In this document: piece after piece, positions 37,170-46,217 of the stretch
How positions within the stretch are numbered: the stretch's first letter is position 1
Layout of the letters: every line of letters begins with the position of its first letter
NCBI RefSeq assembly: GCF_024584805.1
Contig: NZ_CP075715.1
Location: 5,985,526 to 6,049,525, forward strand
DNA length: 64,000 nucleotides
DNA from: Streptomyces sp. FIT100
Lineage (GTDB): Bacteria; Actinomycetota; Actinomycetes; Streptomycetales; Streptomycetaceae
Direction of reading: 5' to 3'
Notes under the pieces: generated by a model
The model's database searches: none
Told to the model about the DNA's origin: nothing
Seen by the model: only the letters and a program-made list of their open reading frames with translations
Position numbers and translations under genes: made by a program

Positions 37170-37232
37170 GCAGCCCGCAGCCCGCAGCCCGCAGCCCGCA
37201 GCCCGCAGCCCGCAGCCCGCAGTCCGCGGCCC
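37170..37232. repeat. GCAGCCC heptamer tandem repeat
   Basis: Seven exact copies of GCAGCCC (37170-37218) are followed by GCAGTCC and GCGGCCC. The tract lies between the stops of the symporter and the convergent kinase gene and codes for nothing. Copy number may vary between strains by slippage. Confidence 0.9.
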
Positions 37233-37247
37233 GCGGCAGCCAGGGCG

Positions 37248-38906
37248 TCAGCGTTCCGCGGGAGCGAGATCCGGTGCCGTCAGGGCCTCGGGGAGCACGA
37301 CGGTGAACTCGGCTCCGCCGCCCCGGGACGGGGGCGCTTCGGTCACACGGGCGGTGCCGCCCTGGCGCTCGGCGAGGCGGCGGACGAGGGCAAGACCGAT
37401 GCCGCGCCTGCCGTGAGCCGGCGGCTTCTTCGTGGACCAGCCCTCGGTGAAGATCAGTTCACGCCGCTCGGCCGGGACACCCGGGCCGTTGTCGGAGACC
37501 CGGAGCACGACCGCGCGGCCCTCGCCGCTCAGCTCGATCTCGACGCGGGGATCTTCGGAGCCGACGGCCGCATCCAGTGCGTTGTCGACGAGATTGCCGA
37601 CGACCGTGACCAGCCCGCGCGGGTCGACCAGTCGGTCGGGGAGCAGCGTCCCCGGTGCGATGCGCAGCGAGACGCCCCGCTCGGCGGCGACCGTCGCCTT
37701 GCCGACCAGCAGCGACGCCAGCAGGGGGTCGTGGATCTTCTCCGTGACCTGCTCCGCGGTCGACCGGTGCACGCCCACGACCTCGGTCACGAACTCCACG
37801 GCCTCCTCGTGCATCCCCAGCTCGAGCAGGCCGAGCAGGGTGTGCATCCGGTTCGCGTGCTCGTGGTCCTGCGCGCGCAGCGCGTCGATCAGCCCGCGCG
37901 TGGAGTCCAGCTCGCGGCCGAGCCGCTCCAGTTCGGTGCGGTCGCGCAGGGTCGCCACGGCGCCCCCGTCGTCGGTCGGCATCCGGTTGGCGATCAGCAC
38001 GCGGTGGCCGCGCACGGTCACCAGGTCCTCGCCGGTGACCCGCCCGGCCAGCACATCCGTTGTACGCCCCGTGCCGAGCACCTCGTCGAGCGGCCGCCCC
38101 GCGGCCTCGGGGCCGACCCCGAGGAGGCGCTGCGCCTCGTCGTTCAGGAGCCGGACCCTGCCCGACCCGTCGAGGGCGACGACGCCCTCCCGGATGCCGT
38201 GCAGCATGGCCTCGCGCTCCGCGAGCAGCGCCGCGATGTCGGAGAACGCCAGATCCCGGGTCTGCCGCTGGAGCCGGCGGGAGATCGCGTACGCGGCGAC
38301 GGCACCGACGGCCAGGGCGCCGCCCGCGTAGGCGAGCAGCCCGGGGATCGCGGCCAGCAGCCGGTCACGGACGCTGTCGTACTCGATGCCGACCGAGACC
38401 GCGCCGATGATCCTGCCCTGTCCGTCGCGGAGCGGGACCTTGCCGCGGGCCGAGCGGCCGAGCGTACCGCTGTCGATCTCCATGATGTGCCTGCCCGCGA
38501 GGGCCTCGCTCGGGTCGGTGGAGACGACCCGTCCGATCTGCCCGGGATCGGTGTGCGACCAGCGCACGCCCCGGATGTCCATGACGACGACGTACTCGGC
38601 GCCCGCGGCCCGCCGGATGCGTTCGGCCTCCCGCTGCACCGGGCCGTTGAGGGAGGGGTCGGAGCCCAGGAGGTCCTCCGCGACCCGGGGCGAGGCCGCG
38701 GTCTCGGCGATCGCCAGGGCACGCCGCATCGCCTGGTCGTCGAGCTGTGCGCTGAGCGGGGCCAGGAAGAGGCCGGTGGCCAGGACGGTGACGCCGGCGG
38801 CGATCGCCAGCTGCATCAGCAGGATCTGGGCGAAGGCCCGCCGTGGCCAGCCCAGCCGCCGCCTTCTCGCGGGTGCGTCCGCGGGGCCGGTCGGTGCGGG
38901 GTTCAT
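37248..38906 (-). CDS. CitA/DcuS-type membrane sensor histidine kinase (orphan)
   Basis: A 552-residue sensor kinase. Helix 1 is near residues 22-45 (FAQILLMQLAIAAGVTVLA), then an extracytoplasmic single-Cache domain to about 190 (YVVVMDIRGVRWSHTDPGQI is typical of carboxylate sensors), helix 2 near 195-215, and a PAS domain from about 235 to 330. The phosphoacceptor region is the SpoOB-type DHEHANRMHTLLGLLEL, and the ATPase motifs are NLVDNALDAA and RGIGLALVRRLAERQGG. The family senses citrate or C4-dicarboxylates. No response regulator is encoded beside it. The ATG at 38906 lacks a clear ribosome-binding site; TACCGT eight bases upstream could serve a leaderless message. It is divergent from the glucanase gene. 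Confidence 0.87.
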   Translation of the reverse strand: MNPAPTGPADAPARRRRLGWPRRAFAQILLMQLAIAAGVTVLATGLFLAPLSAQLDDQAMRRALAIAETAASPRVAEDLLGSDPSLNGPVQREAERIRRAAGAEYVVVMDIRGVRWSHTDPGQIGRVVSTDPSEALAGRHIMEIDSGTLGRSARGKVPLRDGQGRIIGAVSVGIEYDSVRDRLLAAIPGLLAYAGGALAVGAVAAYAISRRLQRQTRDLAFSDIAALLAEREAMLHGIREGVVALDGSGRVRLLNDEAQRLLGVGPEAAGRPLDEVLGTGRTTDVLAGRVTGEDLVTVRGHRVLIANRMPTDDGGAVATLRDRTELERLGRELDSTRGLIDALRAQDHEHANRMHTLLGLLELGMHEEAVEFVTEVVGVHRSTAEQVTEKIHDPLLASLLVGKATVAAERGVSLRIAPGTLLPDRLVDPRGLVTVVGNLVDNALDAAVGSEDPRVEIELSGEGRAVVLRVSDNGPGVPAERRELIFTEGWSTKKPPAHGRRGIGLALVRRLAERQGGTARVTEAPPSRGGGAEFTVVLPEALTAPDLAPAER

Positions 38907-38963
38907 GCATATGCACGGTAGAGGGCTGGACGCCCTTCGAGAAATCCCCGCATCGCGCCCGAC

Positions 38964-38994
38964 GCAATGCACGCAAGTGGCTTGCGTGCATTGC
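38964..38994. promoter_or_regulatory. LacI-type operator between kinase and glucanase genes
   Basis: A perfect inverted repeat with 14-bp arms (GCAATGCACGCAAG, spacer TGG, CTTGCGTGCATTGC). Its core CGCAAG/CTTGCG also occurs in front of the lacI gene at 43550. It lies 214 bases upstream of the glucanase start and 58 bases upstream of the kinase start. Confidence 0.7.
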
Positions 38995-39207
38995 AAGCCA
39001 CTTTCCCGTTGGCGCGGAGGGCCGTGAAAACGCCCAGGTGCGGCCCGGAGCCAACCAGGCAGCGCCCCAACGCAGGTGCCACACAGGGCACTTGGTGGCC
39101 GCCGCAGGCGTAGACGGTTTGGCAGTTCTCTGCAACTCTCCAACCTCAGAGCGCAAATAGCTCAGTTTCTCAGTGCAGAAAGCATGTCGACCCAGGATCG
39201 GGGACAG

Positions 39208-42200
39208 ATGAGAAACCCACGCTCACCACGGCGGGTCCTGACCGCCGTGATCGCCGCCTGTCTGCTGCTGCTCGGCCTGCCACTGACCGGAGCCTCCGCG
39301 GCCGGCGGCCCCGATATCGCCGCCGGACGGCCGGCCACCGCCAGCAGTGCCCACGTCGAGTACGGAGCCGCCAACCTGACCGACGGTGACCCGGCCAGCT
39401 ACTGGCAGAGCGCCGGCACCGCCTTCCCCCAGTGGGCCCAGGCCGATCTCGGCGCCGCCACCCGCATCGACCAGGTGGTGCTCCGGCTCCCCGCCGGCTG
39501 GGAGAGCCGCAGCCAGACCCTTTCCGTGCAGGGCAGCACCGACGGCACCGCGTTCGCGACCCTCAAGACCTCGGCCGCGTACACCTTCGCACCGGGCAGC
39601 GGGAACGCGGTGACCATCGCCTTCCCTGCCACCGAGGCCCGGTACGTTCGCGTCCACATCACCGCCAACACCGGTTGGCAGGCCGCCCAGCTCTCCGAGC
39701 TGGAGGCGTACGCGGCCGGTGAGGGCGGTGAGAACCTCGCGCGCGGCAGCACGCTGACGGCCAGCAGCCACACCCAGACCTACGCGGCCGCCCATGCCAA
39801 CGACGGCAGCAAGGCCAGCTACTGGGAGAGCGAGAACAACGCGCTGCCCCAGTGGATACGGGCCGACCTCGGCGCCTCCGTCGGCATCGACCGCGCCGTG
39901 CTCCGCCTCCCCGACGGCTGGGGAGCGAGGACTCAGACGCTGAAGCTCCAGACCAGCACGAACGGCACGGACTACACCGACCTCACGGCGGCCACCGGAT
40001 ACGCGTTCAACGCGGCCAACAGCCAGTCCGTGACGATCTCCTTCGGCGCGGTCACCACCCGCTATCTGCGGGTCCTCTTCACGGCCAACACCGAGCAGCC
40101 CGCCGGACAGCTCTCCGAGCTGGAGATCTACGGACCGGCCGGCGGTGACACCCAGGCGCCGACGGCTCCCGCGAACCTCGCCTTCACCGAGCCCGCCACC
40201 GGCCAGATCCGGCTGACCTGGACCGCCGCCTCCGACAACGTGGGCGTGACCGGCTACGACATCTACGCCGACGGCGTGCTGCGCACCAGCGTCGCCGGCA
40301 ACGTGACCACGTACACGGACACCCAGCCCGAGAGCGCCACCGTCTCGTACTACGTACGCGCGAGGGACGCGGCCGGGAACCAGTCGGCGAACAGCAACAC
40401 CGTCACCCGCACGGGGAGCACCGGGGACACCCAGGCGCCGACCGCTCCCGCGAACCTCGCCTTCACCGAGCCCGCCGCCGACCAGATCCGGCTGACCTGG
40501 ACCGCCGCCTCCGACAACGTGGGCGTCACCGGCTACGAGGTCTACGCCAACAACGTCCTGCGCACGACCGTCGGCGGCACTGTGACCGCGTACACGGACA
40601 CCCAGCCGGCGAGCGCGACGGTCACGTACCACGTGCGCGCGAAGGACGCCGCAGGGAACAGGTCGGGCAACAGCAACGGCGTCACCCGCAACGGCAGCCC
40701 GGGATCGGAGTCGAACCTCGCGGTCGGCAAGCCGATCACCGCCTCGTCCGTGGTGCACACCTTCGTCGCGGAGAACGCCAACGACAACAGCCTGACCACC
40801 TACTGGGAGGGCGCGGGCGGCAGCTACCCGAACACGCTCACCGTGAAGCTGGGCGCCAACGCCGATGTCAGCGGCGTCGTCCTCAAGCTCAACCCCGACA
40901 GCGCCTGGGGCGCGCGCACCCAGAACATCCAGGTGCTCGGCCGGGAGCAGAACGCGTCGGGCTTCACGAGTCTGGTCGCGGCCAGGGACTACGCCTTCGA
41001 CCCGGCGGGCGGGAACACCGTGACCGTGCCCCTCACCGCGCGCGTCGCCGACGTGCAGCTGAGGTTCAACTCCAACACCGGCGCCCCGGCAGGCCAGTTG
41101 GCCGAGTTCCAGGTCCTGGGCAGCCCGGCGCCCAACCCCGATCTGGAGATCACCGGAGTCACGGCCTCCCCCGCGTCGCCTGTCGAGTCCGACTCCATCA
41201 GCCTCACCGCCACCGTCCGCAACAGCGGATCCCTCGCCTCCACCGCCACCGACGTCGCCTTCCGTCTCGGTGGTACGAAGGTGGCGACCGGCTCGCTCGG
41301 AGCGCTGGCAGCCGGAGCGACCGCCACCGTCAGCGCCTCGATCGGGACGCGCGACGCGGGCTCCTACCAGATCGGTGCGACGGCCGACGAAGCCGGCAAT
41401 GTGATCGAGCAGAACGAGACCAACAACAGCTTCACGAACCCCACCGCACTCGTCGTGCGGCCGGTCGACAGCTCCGACCTGGTCGCATCCGCAGTCACCT
41501 GGTCACCGACCGCGCCTGCGGCCGGCGACACCGTCGCCTTCTCCGTCGCGCTGAAGAACCAGGGCACGGTGGCCTCGGCGGGCGGCAGCCACGGCATCAC
41601 GCTGTCCGTCGTCAACGCGGCGGGCTCGACCGTGCGGACCCTGACCGGTGCGCACAGCGGAACCCTCGCGCCCGGAGCGAGCGCCCCGTCCGTGAACCTG
41701 GGCACCTGGCCCGCCGCCGACGGCACGTACACGGTCAGGGTGGTGGTCGCGGACGACGCCAACGAACTGCCGGTGAAGCGCGCGAACAACACCAGCACCA
41801 AGCCCCTCTTCGTCGGGCGCGGTGCGAACATGCCGTACGAGATGTACGAGGCGGAGGACGGCGTCGCGGGCGGCGGTGCCCAGGTCGTCGGGCCGAACCG
41901 GACCATCGGCGACCTCGCGGGGGAGGCGTCCGGCCGCAGGGCCGTGACCCTCAACAGCACCGGCAACTACGTCGAGTTCACGACCAGGGCCCCGACGAAC
42001 ACCCTGGTCACCCGCTTCTCGATCCCCGACGCGCCCGGCGGCGGAGGGATCGACTCCACGCTCAACATCTACGTCGACGGGACCTTCCGCAAGGCGATCG
42101 ACCTCACCTCCACGTACATGTGGCAGTACGGAGCCGAGGCCAGCCCGGGCAACTCGCCGGGCGCGGGAGCACCCCGCCACATCTACGACGAGGCGAACGT

Positions 42201-43500
42201 GATGCTGGGCGAGACCGTCCCGGAAGGCAGCAGGATCAGGCTGCAGAAGGACTCGGCCAACCCGCACACGTACGCGATCGACTTCGTCAACCTGGAGCAG
42301 GCCACGGCGGCGCCCAACCCGGATCCGGCGGCGTACACCGTCCCGGCGGGCACCAGCCACCAGGACGTGCAGAACGCCCTTGACCGGGTCCGGATGGACA
42401 CGACGGGCACGCTCGTCGGCGTCTATCTGCCGCCGGGCACCTATCAGACGGCCAACAAGTTCCAGGTGTACGGAAAACCGGTCAAGGTCCTCGGGGCGGG
42501 CCCGTGGTTCAGCCGCTTCGCCACCCCGGCCGGCCAGGAGAACACGGACGCGGGCTTCGCCGTCCAGGCGACCGCGAACGGCTCGTCGTTCTCCGGGTTC
42601 GCCTTCTTCGGCAACTACACGTCACGCAACGACGGTCCGGGCAAGGTCTTCGACTGGGCCAAGGTCTCGGACATGACCATCGACAATGTGTGGGTCGAGC
42701 ACATGATGTGCCTCTACTGGGGCACGGACACGGACCGGATCACCATCAAGAACTCCCGGATCCGCGACCTGTACGCCGACGGTCTCAACTTCACCAACGG
42801 CAGCAGCGACAACCTGGTCAGCAATGTCGAGGCCCGCACGACGGGGGACGACGCCTTCGCCCTCTTCCCGGCCGTGGACATCGTCAACGCGAACCAGACC
42901 GGCAACGTGTACGAGAACATCACCTCACTGCTGACGTGGCGGGCCGCCGGCATCGCCATCTACGGCGGCAGCGACAACACCGTGCGCAACGCCTATGTCG
43001 CGGACACACTCACCTATCCCGGACTGACCATCGCCACGCTGAAGTTCGGTTCCATCCCCGCGCTGGGCTTCGGCACGACACCGACGGTGTTCGAGAACAT
43101 CACGCTGGAGCGGAGCGGTGGCCACTTCTGGGGCAACCAGGCGTTCCCGGCGCTGTGGATGTACTCGGCGGAGTACGAGTACCGGGGCATCCGGATCAAC
43201 GGTCTCGACATCACCGATCCCACCTACTCGGGGATCATGTTCCAGACGAAGTACAGCGGCAGCCAGTCGCTGAACCCCGTCACGGACAGCATCCTCACCG
43301 ATGTCTCGATCAGCGGGGCGAGGAAGAGCGGCGACGCCTTCGACGCCAAGTCGGGCTTCGGGCTCTGGGTGAACGAGATGCCGGAGCCGGGCCAGGGCCC
43401 CGCGGTCGGTGAGGTCACCTTCAACGGGCTGAGGTTCAGCGACAACGCCCAGGACGTCAGGAACACCACCTCCACCTTCAGGATCAACGTCAACCCGTAG
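39208..43500 (+). CDS. large secreted multidomain GH87-like alpha-1,3-glucanase (mycodextranase/mutanase)
   Basis: A 1430-residue secreted enzyme. Domains in order, with approximate residues: signal peptide 1-31 (TAVIAACLLLLGLPLTGASA); two discoidin-like (F5/8C) modules 33-310; two fibronectin III modules 310-502; a third discoidin-like module 502-640; two CARDB-like modules 641-870; a CBM35-like module 872-1030 (YEMYEAEDGVAGGGAQVVG); and a right-handed beta-helix 1035-1430. The beta-helix has Asp residues at about 1191, 1214 and 1215 (YADGLNFT; TTGDDAFALF), a spacing that resembles the GH87 catalytic triad as I recall it. GH87 enzymes cut alpha-1,3-glucan of fungal walls or dental plaque. 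ATG 39184 is an alternative start. The neighbouring ABC importer and GH13 glucosidase support alpha-glucan use. Confidence 0.78.
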   Translation: MRNPRSPRRVLTAVIAACLLLLGLPLTGASAAGGPDIAAGRPATASSAHVEYGAANLTDGDPASYWQSAGTAFPQWAQADLGAATRIDQVVLRLPAGWESRSQTLSVQGSTDGTAFATLKTSAAYTFAPGSGNAVTIAFPATEARYVRVHITANTGWQAAQLSELEAYAAGEGGENLARGSTLTASSHTQTYAAAHANDGSKASYWESENNALPQWIRADLGASVGIDRAVLRLPDGWGARTQTLKLQTSTNGTDYTDLTAATGYAFNAANSQSVTISFGAVTTRYLRVLFTANTEQPAGQLSELEIYGPAGGDTQAPTAPANLAFTEPATGQIRLTWTAASDNVGVTGYDIYADGVLRTSVAGNVTTYTDTQPESATVSYYVRARDAAGNQSANSNTVTRTGSTGDTQAPTAPANLAFTEPAADQIRLTWTAASDNVGVTGYEVYANNVLRTTVGGTVTAYTDTQPASATVTYHVRAKDAAGNRSGNSNGVTRNGSPGSESNLAVGKPITASSVVHTFVAENANDNSLTTYWEGAGGSYPNTLTVKLGANADVSGVVLKLNPDSAWGARTQNIQVLGREQNASGFTSLVAARDYAFDPAGGNTVTVPLTARVADVQLRFNSNTGAPAGQLAEFQVLGSPAPNPDLEITGVTASPASPVESDSISLTATVRNSGSLASTATDVAFRLGGTKVATGSLGALAAGATATVSASIGTRDAGSYQIGATADEAGNVIEQNETNNSFTNPTALVVRPVDSSDLVASAVTWSPTAPAAGDTVAFSVALKNQGTVASAGGSHGITLSVVNAAGSTVRTLTGAHSGTLAPGASAPSVNLGTWPAADGTYTVRVVVADDANELPVKRANNTSTKPLFVGRGANMPYEMYEAEDGVAGGGAQVVGPNRTIGDLAGEASGRRAVTLNSTGNYVEFTTRAPTNTLVTRFSIPDAPGGGGIDSTLNIYVDGTFRKAIDLTSTYMWQYGAEASPGNSPGAGAPRHIYDEANVMLGETVPEGSRIRLQKDSANPHTYAIDFVNLEQATAAPNPDPAAYTVPAGTSHQDVQNALDRVRMDTTGTLVGVYLPPGTYQTANKFQVYGKPVKVLGAGPWFSRFATPAGQENTDAGFAVQATANGSSFSGFAFFGNYTSRNDGPGKVFDWAKVSDMTIDNVWVEHMMCLYWGTDTDRITIKNSRIRDLYADGLNFTNGSSDNLVSNVEARTTGDDAFALFPAVDIVNANQTGNVYENITSLLTWRAAGIAIYGGSDNTVRNAYVADTLTYPGLTIATLKFGSIPALGFGTTPTVFENITLERSGGHFWGNQAFPALWMYSAEYEYRGIRINGLDITDPTYSGIMFQTKYSGSQSLNPVTDSILTDVSISGARKSGDAFDAKSGFGLWVNEMPEPGQGPAVGEVTFNGLRFSDNAQDVRNTTSTFRINVNP

Positions 43501-43549
43501 CGGCAATCCGAGAAGCACGCCGCAGGGCGGGCGCAGCGCATCGAGACTG

Positions 43550-43575
43550 GCGCAAGCCGCTTGCATGGCTTGCGC
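43550..43575. promoter_or_regulatory. LacI-type operator in front of the lacI gene
   Basis: GCGCAAGCC (43550-43558) and its exact complement GGCTTGCGC (43567-43575) flank eight bases; a tighter GCAAGC-C-GCTTGC lies inside. The site overlaps the expected -35 of the lacI promoter, so it suits autorepression, and it shares its core with the operator at 38964. Confidence 0.7.
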
Positions 43576-43581
43576 TAGTCT
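43576..43581 (+). promoter_or_regulatory. -10 box for leaderless lacI transcript
   Basis: TAGTCT begins right after the operator and ends seven bases before the ATG at 43589, placing the transcription start at the start codon. There is no ribosome-binding site. Confidence 0.55.
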
Positions 43582-43588
43582 TGCGTTC

Positions 43589-44596
43589 ATGACGCGACGA
43601 CTTGCTCAGGTGGCAAAGAAGGTAGGAGTCAGCGAGGCCACGGTCAGCCGGGTCCTCAACGGCAAGCCCGGCGTCTCCGACGCCACCCGGCAGGCCGTGC
43701 TGACCGCTCTGGACGTGCTCGGCTACGAGCGCCCCACCCAGCTGCGCGGCGAGCGGGCGCGCCTCGTCGGACTCGTCCTTCCCGAGCTGCAGAACCCGAT
43801 CTTCCCCGCCTTCGCCGAGGTCATCGGGGGTGCGCTGGCCCAGCAGGGGCTCACCCCGGTCCTGTGCACCCAGACCAAGGGCGGGGTCTCCGAGGCGGAC
43901 TACGTCGACCTGCTGCTCCAGCAGCAGGTGTCGGGAGTCGTCTTCGCCGGCGGTCTCTTCGCGCAGGCCGACGCGCCCCACGACCACTACCGCAGGCTGG
44001 CCGATCGCAGGATCCCGGTCGTCCTCATCAACGCCTCCATCGACCGTCTCGACTTCCCCTGTATCGCCTGCGACGACACCGTCGCCGTCGAGCAGGCGTG
44101 GCGCCATCTGGCCTCGCTCGGGCACGAGCGGATCGGGTTCGTCCTCGGCCCGCCCGACCATGTGCCCTCGCGGCGCAAGCGCGCCGCCGCGCAGGCCGCC
44201 GCCGCGGCCGCCGGGCGCGAGCTGCCCGAGGAGTTCCTGGAGTGCTCCATGTTCTCCCTGGAGGGCGGGCAGGCGGCCGCGAGCCGGCTGATCGAACGGG
44301 GGGTCACGGGCATCATCTGCGCGAGCGACCCGCTCGCCCTGGGCGCCGTGCGGGCCGCCCGCAGGCGCGGGCTCACCGTCCCCGGTGATGTGTCGGTCGT
44401 CGGCTATGACGACTCGGCGTTCATGAACTGCACGGAGCCGCCGCTGACCACCGTCCGCCAGCCCATCGAGGCGATGGGGCGGGCGGCCGTCGAGCTGCTC
44501 TGCGCCCAGATCCAGGGCGGTGTGGTGCCCCCCGACGAGCTGCTCTTCGAGCCCGAGCTCGTCGTGCGCGGCTCCACCGCGCAGCCGCCTCGTTGA
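43589..44596 (+). CDS. LacI-family transcriptional regulator of the alpha-glucan locus
   Basis: A 335-residue LacI/GalR repressor. The helix-turn-helix and hinge are classic (AQVAKKVGVSEATVSRVLNG near residues 5-24, hinge to about 60). The sugar-binding domain follows from LVGLVLPELQNPIFPAFAEV, with the conserved VTGIICASDPLALGAVRAAR and GDVSVVGYDDS segments. The ATG at 43589 starts the DNA-binding domain directly and has a -10 seven bases upstream. Its operator overlaps its promoter, and a second operator lies in front of the glucanase. The ligand is probably an alpha-glucan oligosaccharide, inferred from the neighbours. Confidence 0.92.
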   Translation: MTRRLAQVAKKVGVSEATVSRVLNGKPGVSDATRQAVLTALDVLGYERPTQLRGERARLVGLVLPELQNPIFPAFAEVIGGALAQQGLTPVLCTQTKGGVSEADYVDLLLQQQVSGVVFAGGLFAQADAPHDHYRRLADRRIPVVLINASIDRLDFPCIACDDTVAVEQAWRHLASLGHERIGFVLGPPDHVPSRRKRAAAQAAAAAAGRELPEEFLECSMFSLEGGQAAASRLIERGVTGIICASDPLALGAVRAARRRGLTVPGDVSVVGYDDSAFMNCTEPPLTTVRQPIEAMGRAAVELLCAQIQGGVVPPDELLFEPELVVRGSTAQPPR

Positions 44597-44790
44597 TCCG
44601 CACACCTTCTCGCACCCGGCTCGCACCCAGCTTGCACCCGCGTCTGGACCCACATCTGCACATCACTGTCGAACTTTTACGAGATCTGCGCGACATATTG
44701 CGGTTGCCTGTTGACGGTGGTTGAGTGAACGACGCCCCGGCAGCGTGTCTGCCGAGGGCCTCCCGCGCTCATGCCCGAAGGGGACCACCG

Positions 44791-46212
44791 ATGAGAAGTG
44801 CCCGGTTCCGTCGTACGTGTCGTGCTCGCCGCACCTCCGCGGCCGCTCTCCTCTCCGCCCTCGCGCTGACCGCGCTCGCCGCCTGCGGCACGAGCAGCAG
44901 CGACAACGGCAGTGACTCCGAAGGCGGCGGTTCGTCCGATCCGTCGGCGCCGCTTGACCCCAAGGCCAAGGTGACGCTGACGATCGACTGCATGCCGCCG
45001 GCGGCCAAGGCCGCCGAGCTCAAGGAGTGGAACGAGGACGTCAATACGTTCAACAAGACGTATCCGAACGTCAGGATCGAGGGGAAGTCGACGCCCGGGC
45101 AGTGCCTGGAGCCGCCCCGCTTCACCGCGATGCTCAAGGCCAAGTCCCAGCCCGACGTCTTCTACACCTACTTCACCGACCTGGAGCAGGTCCTCGACAA
45201 CGACGGCGCCGCGGACATCACCGCCTACGTCACCGGCAAGACCGTCCCGGCCCTCAAGAACATCGACCCGGACGTCATGAACTCGCTGACCAAGGACGGC
45301 AAGCTCTACGGCCTCCCGACCAGCAACTACACCATGGGGCTGCTGATCAACCGGAAGCTGTTCCGGCAGGCCGGGCTCGACCCCGACAACCCGCCGCGCA
45401 CCTGGGCCGATGTCCGCACCGCCGCCAAGGCCATCGCGGGCCTCGGCAAGGGCATCGCCGGATTCGGCGAGTACAGCGCGGGCAACACCGGCGGCTGGCA
45501 CTTCACCGCCACCACCTACGGCCTCGGCGGCGACGTCGTCGACGCGAGCGGCACCAAGGCCGCGTTCAACAACGAGCTGGGCCGGGAGATCGTCCAGAAC
45601 CTCCGCGCCATGCGCTGGGAGGACGACAGCATGGGCCGGACCCAGCTGCTCAAGTGGGGTGATCTGCAGAAGCAGATCGCCTCCGACAAGCTCGGCATGT
45701 TCCTCGCCGCGCCCGACGACATCACGTACATGGTCCAGCAACTCGGCGCCGCGTACGAGAACTTCGGGATGGGCCCGATCCCCGGTGAGCAGGCCACCCT
45801 CTTCGGCGGCAACAACTACATGATCAAGAAGGGGAGTTCCCCGGACAAGATCAAGGCCGCGATCGCCTGGCTCGACTTCAAGAACCTCACGGTCGGCAAG
45901 GGCCAGTTCGACTGGGCCCGCACCAAGGCGGACGGCCTCCCCGTCGGTCTCCCGCAGCCGAACTTCTGGCTGAACGACAGCAAGACCGCGGACGACGCCC
46001 AGCGCACCCAGCACGCCACCATGCCGGTCGCCAACTTCAAGACCTTCATGGACAACCCGGTCAAGGGCAAGGCCGAACCGCCCAAGGCCCAGGAGATCTA
46101 CAAGGTCCTCGACAACGTGATGTCCGGGGTCCTCACCAACGAGGACGCCGACGTCGACAAACTGCTGGCCACCGCGGAGCAGCAGGTGAACCAGATCCTG
46201 GCGAACCAGTAG
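44791..46212 (+). CDS. ABC transporter extracellular sugar-binding lipoprotein
   Basis: A 473-residue family 1 solute-binding protein. The signal has a lipobox (LSALALTALAACG) with the lipid-anchored Cys near residue 31. The mature protein begins with a Ser/Gly/Asp spacer, and then has typical motifs (NTFNKTYPNVRIEGKS; LYGLPTSNYTMGLLINRKLF; PGEQATLFGGNNYMIKKGS). It captures a sugar, probably an oligosaccharide released by the glucanase, for the two permeases that follow. The ATG at 44791 follows AAGGGGACC. The 194-base gap before it after lacI has an AT-rich patch (GAACTTTTACGAGATC) and probably carries a promoter. Confidence 0.9.
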   Translation: MRSARFRRTCRARRTSAAALLSALALTALAACGTSSSDNGSDSEGGGSSDPSAPLDPKAKVTLTIDCMPPAAKAAELKEWNEDVNTFNKTYPNVRIEGKSTPGQCLEPPRFTAMLKAKSQPDVFYTYFTDLEQVLDNDGAADITAYVTGKTVPALKNIDPDVMNSLTKDGKLYGLPTSNYTMGLLINRKLFRQAGLDPDNPPRTWADVRTAAKAIAGLGKGIAGFGEYSAGNTGGWHFTATTYGLGGDVVDASGTKAAFNNELGREIVQNLRAMRWEDDSMGRTQLLKWGDLQKQIASDKLGMFLAAPDDITYMVQQLGAAYENFGMGPIPGEQATLFGGNNYMIKKGSSPDKIKAAIAWLDFKNLTVGKGQFDWARTKADGLPVGLPQPNFWLNDSKTADDAQRTQHATMPVANFKTFMDNPVKGKAEPPKAQEIYKVLDNVMSGVLTNEDADVDKLLATAEQQVNQILANQ

Positions 46213-46217
46213 CCGCC

